DNA of 64,000 nt from Bacillota bacterium (GTDB taxonomy: Bacteria; Sysuimicrobiota; Sysuimicrobiia; Sysuimicrobiales; Segetimicrobiaceae). Shown piece by piece: positions 57,078 to 64,000 of the stretch (positions are counted from its first letter, which is position 1; every line of letters starts with the position of its first letter). Position numbers and translations under genes: made by a program. The notes under the pieces are model-generated. The model saw nothing but the letters and a program-made list of their open reading frames with translations. It searched no databases and had not been told where the DNA came from. The stretch is taken from positions 97,670 to 161,669 of the forward strand of contig JAJPJJ010000126.1 in assembly GCA_021324295.1 (NCBI GenBank), written 5' to 3'.

Positions 57078-59423
57078 TCAGGATGCGACGCCGCGGCCGG
57101 CACCCACCGTCCGCTCGGACGGATCGTCCAGGGCTACCCTGAGGCGCGGAGGCGCATCCACCCACGCCGCGATCATCGCGAGCCAGCGGTGCACCTCGCC
57201 GGGGTCGCGCGCCCGGTAGCGGGCCGCCGTGGGCGACATATCCAAGCCCACCCGAACGGTGACCGCCGCCCCCGCCAGCGCGCGAAACGCGTCCTCGTCC
57301 GTCTGATCGTCCCCGATGTACACGACCGCGGCGCGCGATCGCCACGCGTCCCCGAGGCGCCGCGCCAGCAGCCAGCGCACCGCGTCGCCCTTGTCCCACC
57401 CCACGTTCGGGCGGAGCTCCAGGACGTCTCTGCCCGTGCACACCCGCACCGCCGTGCCGGCCACGGCGTCGCGGACCGCGTCCCGCACCAGCGGCACGTC
57501 GCCGGCGGGCACCCGGCGAAGGTGCACGCTGGCCGTCAGGCCCTTGTTCTCGATCCACACCCCGGGGACGCCGCGCACGCTGTGCTCCAGACGGCTGCAG
57601 CACGCCGCGATCAGCCGGGCGGCGGGCGCGGCGTCCGGGAGCGTCCAGGTCCAGCCCGGCCCGGCCATTTCCAGCCCATGGTTGCCGGCGTAGAACAGGC
57701 CCGGAATCGCCAGCCGCGCGCGGATGTCCCGGAGCGATCGCCCGGTGACGACCGCGAGCATCACGCGCGGGTTCCGTGCGAGGCGAGACAGCACCTCCTC
57801 CACGGGCGCCGGGACGCACACGCGGTCCGGATCGTCACCGAGCGGGGCCAGCGTGCCGTCGAAGTCGAGCAGGAGCGCGAGCGTCCGGCCCCCTTCGAGG
57901 ACCGCCGCGCGCACCTCCTCCGAGGCGCCGGCGAGGGGCAACGCCGCCCGGCGCCCGTCCAGGATGGCCGCGGCGCAGTCCAGATGCCGGGACACCCACC
58001 GGTAGACATCGTGCTCCGCGACGTGCGCGCGCAGGGCGTGCATCCGCCGGCGACGCGCCTCCGGGGACATCTCGAGCGCGCGTCGCAGCCGCTCGGCGCA
58101 CCCCTCGATATCGTAGGGGTTCATGGGCACAGCCCCGGCGAGCTCCTCGCAGGCGCCCGCCAGCTCGCTCAGCAGCAGCACGCCGCGGCCATCCACCTGG
58201 CAGGCGACGAACTCCTTGGCCACCAGGTTCATGCCGTCCCGCAGCGAGCTCACCATGCACACATCCGCGATCCGGTACAGGGCCGCGAGGGCCGCCCGCG
58301 GGAGCGGTTTGGCGAGGTAGAGCACGGGCGTCCAGTCCGCGGTCCGATATGCAGCGTTGATGCGCGCGATCCGGGCCTCGACGTCCTGCTGCAGCTGCCG
58401 GTATGCCTCGACCCGCGTCCGGCTCGGCGCGGCCTTCTGGATGAACACGACCCGTCCGCGATACGCCGGCCACCGGTCCAGGAAGGCCTCGATGGCGCGG
58501 AGGCGGTGGAGGATCCCCTTCGTGTAGTCCACGCGGTCGACGCTCAGCACCACGGCGCGGCCGGCGAGCCGGAAGTGGCGGGTGAGCCGCTCCACCCACC
58601 GCCGGCAGTCGGAGGAGCGCGCCTGCGCGCTCAGCGCCGCGGCGTCGATGCTGATCGGCAGCGCGCGCACCTCGATCCGGCGCCCCGCGTGCTCGACGTG
58701 GTCCCCCGCGCCGGCGCGCGCCCCCAGCGCGCGCGCCGCGGCGTCCCGGAACTGCTCGGCGTCCCGCGCGCACTGGAAGACGACGAGATCGTTGGCCAGG
58801 AGCCCCTCGAGGAGCTCCTCGCGCTGGGGGCAGATCCGGAACACCTCCCAGGCGGGCCACGGGATGTGCCAGAAGTGCATCAGGAACAGATCCTCCCGCA
58901 TCTGGCGCAGCGCCCGCGGGCACAGCGCGAGGTGGTAGTCGTGCATCCACACGATCGCCCCGGGCGCGGCCTCCTGGCACACCCCGTCCGCGAACCGCCG
59001 GTTGGCGGCCTCGTAGGCGGCCCAGTCCGAGGCGGAGAAGCGAACGTGGTCGAGAGCCATGTGGCACAACGGCCACAGCGCTTGGTTGGCGTACCCGCAG
59101 TAGTATCCTTCGACCTCGCGGCCGGGAAGCGCGATCCGCCGCAGCGTGTACCGCGGTGCGTCCGGAGGCACCCCGATCCGGCCGGACGCGTCGGTGACGA
59201 GGAAGTCCGCCTCCCCGCTGCCCCACGCGATCCAGGTGCCTCCGGTCACCCGCATCACGGCGTCGAGGGCGGCGGCGAGACCCCCGGCGCCCGAGGACGC
59301 GGCGGGCCCCCGCGCGGTCATCCGGTGCTCGTACGGCTCGCGATTGCTGACCACGATCAACTGCCGGCCCGCGAGCTGCTCCCGCATCCGCTCGATCACG
59401 CGGTCCGTCCCGTGCATCGGCAT
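57078..59423 (-). CDS. Bifunctional trehalose-6-phosphate synthase / trehalose-6-phosphate phosphatase (OtsA-OtsB fusion)
   Basis: Ots[53 protein letters not shown]; Ots[32 protein letters not shown]. Confidence 0.96.
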   Translation of the reverse strand: MPMHGTDRVIERMREQLAGRQLIVVSNREPYEHRMTARGPAASSGAGGLAAALDAVMRVTGGTWIAWGSGEADFLVTDASGRIGVPPDAPRYTLRRIALPGREVEGYYCGYANQALWPLCHMALDHVRFSASDWAAYEAANRRFADGVCQEAAPGAIVWMHDYHLALCPRALRQMREDLFLMHFWHIPWPAWEVFRICPQREELLEGLLANDLVVFQCARDAEQFRDAAARALGARAGAGDHVEHAGRRIEVRALPISIDAAALSAQARSSDCRRWVERLTRHFRLAGRAVVLSVDRVDYTKGILHRLRAIEAFLDRWPAYRGRVVFIQKAAPSRTRVEAYRQLQQDVEARIARINAAYRTADWTPVLYLAKPLPRAALAALYRIADVCMVSSLRDGMNLVAKEFVACQVDGRGVLLLSELAGACEELAGAVPMNPYDIEGCAERLRRALEMSPEARRRRMHALRAHVAEHDVYRWVSRHLDCAAAILDGRRAALPLAGASEEVRAAVLEGGRTLALLLDFDGTLAPLGDDPDRVCVPAPVEEVLSRLARNPRVMLAVVTGRSLRDIRARLAIPGLFYAGNHGLEMAGPGWTWTLPDAAPAARLIAACCSRLEHSVRGVPGVWIENKGLTASVHLRRVPAGDVPLVRDAVRDAVAGTAVRVCTGRDVLELRPNVGWDKGDAVRWLLARRLGDAWRSRAAVVYIGDDQTDEDAFRALAGAAVTVRVGLDMSPTAARYRARDPGEVHRWLAMIAAWVDAPPRLRVALDDPSERTVGAGRGVAS

Positions 59424-59521
59424 GGGTCCCCCTCCAGAAGGTACGATGTCCTCTCCGGCCGGGCCGGCGGTGCGCCCAGCCATCGCCGTCGGCGGGATCG
59501 GGCGGTGGATCCGCTGCGCAG

Positions 59522-59555
59522 AAAACGACACGGCCCGGAGACGACCTCCGGGCCG
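59522..59555 (-). terminator. Intrinsic terminator of the c-di-AMP riboswitch expression platform
   Basis: Minus strand: CGGCCCGGAG-gtcgt-CTCCGGGCCG-tgtcgTTTTC. Confidence 0.88.
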
Positions 59556-59571
59556 CGACCCTGGGTGCCGT

Positions 59572-59700
59572 CTCTCACCGCCGACGGGGTTAGCTGACGG
59601 GCTCGGGTCGAGAGACTACCCTACTCGCGCACACACGCGCGAGATACGCCCCACGTTCTGGGTCCCCCGCTCCCTGCGGTTCGCAGGGATTAGGCGTACA
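59572..59700 (-). ncRNA. c-di-AMP riboswitch (ydaO/yuaA motif)
   Basis: Minus strand: ACGCCTAATCCCTGCG...GCGGGGGACCCAgaacgTGGGGCGTATCTC...GTAGGGTAGTCTCTCGACCCGAGCCCGTCAGCTAACCCCGTCGGCG, near-consensus core. Confidence 0.96.
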
Positions 59701-59731
59701 TCCGCGCTCTGGCTCTTGAACGTCCGAGGTG

Positions 59732-59760
59732 ATTATAGTACGCGCGACGACAGACAGCAA
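59732..59760 (-). promoter_or_regulatory. Sigma70-type promoter of the riboswitch-otsAB transcript
   Basis: Minus strand: TTGCTG - 17 nt - TATAAT. Confidence 0.85.
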
Positions 59761-59792
59761 GCCTCCCGCAGCGCGGCCGCCACGCTGAGGTC

Positions 59793-60317
59793 TCAGTCCT
59801 GTCCTCGGCTCCTCACAAACACCTGATACGTGACGGCGTCCCAGGCGTTATGGATACCGATGAGGAGCAGCAACAGCGCCGCCGCTCCAACGCCGAACAA
59901 GGCCTCGCGCGGGTGGGTACGAGCCGCGTATGCCGACACCGCCAGCGTGGTGTACGCGGCGAAGGGCAGCACAGCGTGAAACGACCAATCCTCCAAATCG
60001 GGCCGGTATGCAGCTTGTCCTCGCATGCGCCGGGCCACGATGGCGGCGTACACTACCCCACCGAGGCCCACCAAGCCCCAAAGAACGGCGGCGGTGCCGA
60101 CACTGTGCCACGGAGCGCTCAGAAGCGCTGACAGCAGCAGCACGGCGACGAAATGCACGATGGTCGGCGTCGCGAACGCGCTGGCGGCCTGCGCCGTACC
60201 TCGCGTGATCGGGGCGCTGGCGATGAGCGTTATAACGACGAACTGTAATCCCACCAAGGCGCCGGCAGACGACCCGACGATGACGTAGAAGTTCTCCCAT
60301 CCGGCGAGCGCTGTCAT
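59793..60317 (-). CDS. Multi-TM membrane protein of unknown function
   Basis: MTALAGWENFYVIVGSSAGALVGLQFVVITLIASAP...; about 5 TM segments. Confidence 0.85.
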   Translation of the reverse strand: MTALAGWENFYVIVGSSAGALVGLQFVVITLIASAPITRGTAQAASAFATPTIVHFVAVLLLSALLSAPWHSVGTAAVLWGLVGLGGVVYAAIVARRMRGQAAYRPDLEDWSFHAVLPFAAYTTLAVSAYAARTHPREALFGVGAAALLLLLIGIHNAWDAVTYQVFVRSRGQD

Positions 60318-60892
60318 CGCATCACCCGTCTCATTGGCCGCTCGCTGCGACCACCGTGAGGGGCAGAGGCGCACATCGAGCGTCCCGGCGTGGTCGTATC
60401 CGGCCCGCGTGGGCCCGCCGCGTTGCGCGCTCGCGGTGGAGGCGCATCTTGTCGCGAATGCTCACGGTCTCGGGCACCGTTCCTTTGCGGCCACGATGGC
60501 GCCCACCGCGTCGGCGCAGCCCGGGTATCGCGCCGGATGCGCGCCGACGCGGTCGATTCCGGCCTCTTACGTCGAGAGCGACGCGGACCGCGCCGGTAAG
60601 ACACTCGGCCGGTCCCTTGCCATTACTATAGGGACGCGGATCGGGTGTCTCAATCTGGCGGACACCGCCGGCACGGGATGGATCTGCCGGCGGCACACCA
60701 GCCCCGGGCCAGCGCCCGGCCCGCGCGTGATCGGCAGGGCCTGAGGTCTTGGCGAACGCATGGGGGGATTCTGGCGTGGCCGCGACTCGGCCGGAGTCGC
60801 GTATTTCACCCTCCGTGAAACCCGCAGGTCGACGGGGAAAAAGTATACGACGTTGGCGGAATGCCAATCGCGCATGCTGCGGGGAGGCGATC

Positions 60893-61417
60893 ATGGCGCA
60901 AGAGGCGCGCAGCGGCGGGCGTGTGGTCAAGGATCTTGTCTACGGGATCGTGGGAGGCGCGCTCGGGACGATCGTCATCGAACGAATCGGAACGCTGCTG
61001 TACAACGCGGAGGGCGAACGCCGCAGGAAGCAGGAAGAGGAGCTCGAGCGGCGCTACGGGTCGGAGCCGTCCTACGAGGTGATGGCGAGACGTCTCGCCG
61101 GCGCGCTGGGCGTTTCGCTAACCTCTCCGGCGCGCGCGACGGCCGGCCGCGCGCTCCACTGGGCCTACGGGCTGGCGTGGGGCGCGCTGTACGGCCTCCT
61201 GCACGACCGCGTCCCGGCGCTCTCGAAGGCGGCGGGATTGCCGTTCGGGATCGCGTTTGCGCTCTTCGGCGATGAGGCGCTGAGCGCCGTCCTCAAGCTC
61301 ACACCGCCACCGCAGGCCTTTCCATGGTGCGTGCACGCGCGGGGTGTAGCCGGCCACGTGGCCTACGCGGCGACCGCCGACGCGGTCTACCGAGGGTTGC
61401 GGCGTGCCGCCGGCTAG
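60893..61417 (+). CDS. Membrane protein, possibly YagU/DUF1440-like
   Basis: GGGGAGG before ATG; MAQEARSGGRVVKDLVYGIVGGALGTIVIERIGTLLYNAEGERRRKQEEELERRYG...GRALHWAYGLAWGALYGLLHDRVP. Confidence 0.82.
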   Translation: MAQEARSGGRVVKDLVYGIVGGALGTIVIERIGTLLYNAEGERRRKQEEELERRYGSEPSYEVMARRLAGALGVSLTSPARATAGRALHWAYGLAWGALYGLLHDRVPALSKAAGLPFGIAFALFGDEALSAVLKLTPPPQAFPWCVHARGVAGHVAYAATADAVYRGLRRAAG

Positions 61418-61542
61418 TACGACCTCTGCCATGCTGAGCCGATGTCGTAAGACGTAGGTTCCGTGAAGGAGGGAGCGCGCGTTCGGACGAGTGGCCGGCA
61501 GCGGACGGCTGAGGATTGGCGTGCCGGCACGCCAACGACCGA

Positions 61543-62157
61543 TCATCGCGCCCCTCTGGCAAAGGCCACGATCTGCGGGATCGCGGTGCTCGGCGCGCCG
61601 CTGATCGCGCGGACGATCCCCTGACGGTCGATGAGGAAGTAGATGTCCGGGTACCCCTTCGGATCGTAGGTATAGCTGAGCGCCTTGGAGGCGTCGCCCC
61701 ACAGCCAGGCGGGCGACCCCTGACCCGGGCGCACGTACGCCCGGGCGAACTCCCGGATGGACGGCCCCGGATAGCCCAGGTCGTCGTACAGCTTGAGCTG
61801 GATGATCTGCAGGCCCGCGAGCTCGGCCAGGTGATCGGCCACCGCCGCCGTCCCCGCCTGGCAGCTCGGGCACCAGGTGGCGAACAACCAGAGCATCACC
61901 GGCCGGCCCCGGAACTCCGCGAGCCGGTGCACCTTCCCATCGATGGTCGTGAACGTCAGATCGGGCGCCGGCGCGCCGATCTTGACCTCCGCCGTTGCGG
62001 CGCGCGAGCCGAGGAAGCCGTACGCGGCGAAGGCGGCCAGGACGGCCGCCACGAGCGCCGCGCCGTAGGACACGGCGCGCGACCGCGACGCGCGCCCCCC
62101 ACGGCCACGGCGGCCGGCCCGATCCCTGGGCTCATCGGGTTTGGACATCGCACACAC
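61543..62157 (-). CDS. TlpA/redoxin-family thioredoxin-like protein
   Basis: KIGAPAPDLTFTTIDGKVHRLAEFRGRPVMLWLFATWCPSCQAGTAAV (WCPSC). Confidence 0.95.
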   Translation of the reverse strand: MCAMSKPDEPRDRAGRRGRGGRASRSRAVSYGAALVAAVLAAFAAYGFLGSRAATAEVKIGAPAPDLTFTTIDGKVHRLAEFRGRPVMLWLFATWCPSCQAGTAAVADHLAELAGLQIIQLKLYDDLGYPGPSIREFARAYVRPGQGSPAWLWGDASKALSYTYDPKGYPDIYFLIDRQGIVRAISGAPSTAIPQIVAFARGAR

Positions 62158-62674
62158 CCCCTTCGGGCGACCCGCAGGATCCCACCACGCTGCGCGCCGC
62201 GAGGTCGAGCGACCCGAGCAGCAGTAGCAGGGCCGCGACCAGGAACAGGGCCTCGTACCTCGCCACGGTGCCCTGGATGCGGCCGGCCAGCCCGAAGATC
62301 TGCGGCGTGGACGCCCCGAGGGCGGCCAGGAGCGAAGGCACGAGCGAGGTGCAGCAGAGGCTGCTCGGCACCACGCTGGCCAGCACCGCGGCGGCGCCCA
62401 GCCCGGCGCCGCGGTGGCGCATCGAGGCGCGGAGCGCGTAGACGTTCAGCGTGAGCGTCAGGCTCAGCAGCAGCGCGAGGGCCACCGCGAAGAACGCCAG
62501 CTCGGCGTTGAGGTAGCGCAGCGCGCGGGGCCCGATCGTGCCGCCCGTGTACGCCGCCGGCAGCGTGAGGAGGTACGCCGCCAGGGCCAGCGCGAACAAC
62601 ACGGCGGCGCACCAGCGGTACGACCGCGGTCGAAGGACCAGCGCGCAGGCATCGAGAATCGCCCGCGCCGGCAC
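62132..62674 (-). CDS. Multi-TM membrane protein with Cys-Cys motif in a TM region
   Basis: VVPSSLCCTSLVPSLLAALGASTPQIFGLAGRIQGT; overlaps the TlpA-like start; GTG start inferred. Confidence 0.75.
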   Translation of the reverse strand: MPARAILDACALVLRPRSYRWCAAVLFALALAAYLLTLPAAYTGGTIGPRALRYLNAELAFFAVALALLLSLTLTLNVYALRASMRHRGAGLGAAAVLASVVPSSLCCTSLVPSLLAALGASTPQIFGLAGRIQGTVARYEALFLVAALLLLLGSLDLAARSVVGSCGSPEGGVCDVQTR

Positions 62675-62715
62675 GGCCGCCGTCCGCCCCTGAGCTGCCG
62701 CCCGTGCCCCGAGGC

Positions 62716-63833
62716 TCACTCCGCGCAGCACGACAGCTTGGTCACGTCCTTGAAGAACGACAGCGCGACGATCTTGAGCGCCTCGGCCATCGTCGGGTAG
62801 ACGTGCACGAGGTCGATGAAGTCGTGCACGGTCGCCCGAAACCGCAGCGCCATCGCCGCTTCGTGGACGACCTCCCCCGCATTCAGCCCGAGCATCGAGA
62901 CGCCCAGCACCTCCTCGCTGTCGGCGTCCAGCACCATCTTGATCACGCCCCGCGGGTCCCGCACCGCCCCCGCCCGCGGCACCGCGCTCATCGGGACGAC
63001 GGTGCACCGGCACCGGTGGCCGGCGGCGTGCGCCTGGGCCTCGGTCAGGCCGACCACCGCGACCTGGGGGTCCGTGAAGATCGTCCGCGGGATCACCCGG
63101 TGGTCGACGCGCCGGCCGTCGCCCCGGAGCGCGTTCGAGGCGGCGATCACGCCGTCGTGCGCTCCGACCGGCGTCGCCGGCTGGTTGGCGATCTGGCGCC
63201 CGATCACGTCCCCGGCGGCCCACACGTGCGGCGCCGTCGTCCGCAGCGTGTCGTCCACCGCGACGAACCCGTGCGCGTCCAGGTGCACCCCCGGCCGCTC
63301 CAGCCCCAGCCCCTCGGTGTTGGGCACGCGCCCGGCCGCCACGAGCAGACGCGCCGCCCGGAACTCGCGCAGGCGGCCGCCGACCGCGGCGACCACGACC
63401 ACATCGGGTCCGTCCTGCCTCACCCGCTGCGCGGCGGCGTCCGTGACCAGCGTCAGGCCTTCGTCCCGGAGGATCGCCGCGAGCGTCGTCCCGATTTCCG
63501 GCTCGTACCCGGGGAGGATCCGGCCGCTGCGCTCCAGGATCGTCACCCGGGTGCCGAACCGCTGGAACATCTGCCCCAGCTCGAGCGCGATGTAGCCCCC
63601 GCCGAGGATCACGAGCGACGCCGGAAGCTCCGTGAGCTCGAGCCCCTCGTCGCTCGTCAGCAGGTCGCTCGTCAGGTACGGCACGTCGGAGAGCCCCTCG
63701 ATCGGCGGGATCGCCGGCCGGGAGCCCGTGGCCACGAGGAAGGCGTCGCCCTCGAGGACCTCGCCGTCGACGGCGACCGCGTGGCTGTCCGTGAAGGCCG
63801 CGCGCCCGTAGAACACCTTGATCCGGTCTGAGT
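62716..63833 (-). pseudogene. 5'-truncated mercuric reductase-like flavoprotein disulfide reductase (lacks FAD/redox-Cys N-terminus)
   Basis: IKVFYGRAAFTDSHAVAVDGEVLEGDAFLVATGSRPAIPPIEGL...terminal TKLSCCAE (MerA-type C-terminal Cys pair); frame closed by TAG in the adjacent repeat. Confidence 0.8.
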
Positions 63834-63835
63834 CC

Positions 63836-63953
63836 CACCGCCGCTAAGATAATTTGACCCGCGCGTCGAAATAGCCCCCTGACACACTCAGAATCACCGC
63901 CGCTAAGATAATTTGACCCGCGCGTCGAAATAGCCCCCTGACACACTCAGAAT
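63836..63953. repeat. Two tandem copies of a 59-bp direct repeat, possible IS/transposon end
   Basis: caccgccgctaagataatttgacccgcgcgtcgaaatagccccctgacacactcagaat at 63836-63894 and 63895-63953, essentially identical. Confidence 0.95.
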
Positions 63954-64000
63954 CGGACTACCAGTTGCGCCCATCGTCGCAGCAACGAGGTGAGCTGTCA

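Noticed and set aside
63836-63953. 59-bp repeats as a CRISPR array
   Set aside because: Copies are directly adjacent without spacers, only two units, and no cas genes nearby.
1-64000. tRNA, rRNA, prophage or complete insertion sequence
   Set aside because: No tRNA-like cloverleaf, rRNA core, phage structural cassette or transposase ORF was recognised; the holin-like domain at 28375 is of the chromosomal YqjD-like type.

Overview
64 kb of very GC-rich bacterial chromosome, lineage not determined. I support about 45 protein-coding genes. The main blocks are: a GldA/F/G-like ABC cluster with a DUF4340 protein (1-3872); an FAD-oxidase / BFD-like oxidase / xanthine-dehydrogenase-type operon (7385-12151); two surface-glycan blocks (22.9-27.2 kb and 36.0-44.5 kb, the second with heptose genes including a glycosyltransferase-GmhA fusion and a bifunctional HldE); an RND efflux pair (47.0-51.5 kb); a decay-rich zone (51.5-55.8 kb); a fused trehalose-6-P synthase/phosphatase; and a truncated mer-like locus against a 59-bp tandem repeat at the right edge. 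Most interesting signals: (1) a DsrE-like gene whose only apparent interruption is an in-frame TGA in a U-x-x-C context with a possible bacterial SECIS hairpin (candidate selenoprotein, 54870-55235, minus); (2) a ydaO/yuaA-type c-di-AMP riboswitch with sigma70 promoter and terminator upstream of the fused otsAB gene (about 59530-59760, minus); (3) a GEMM-I c-di-GMP riboswitch with promoter and terminator upstream of an orphan 72-aa ORF (33738-34244); (4) a Doc-like toxin lacking the canonical Fic-motif His; (5) a collapsed, frameshifted copy of the neighbouring anti-sigma/STAS gene pair. No tRNA, rRNA or CRISPR array was recognised. All calls come from reading sequence and translations; no searches were run.
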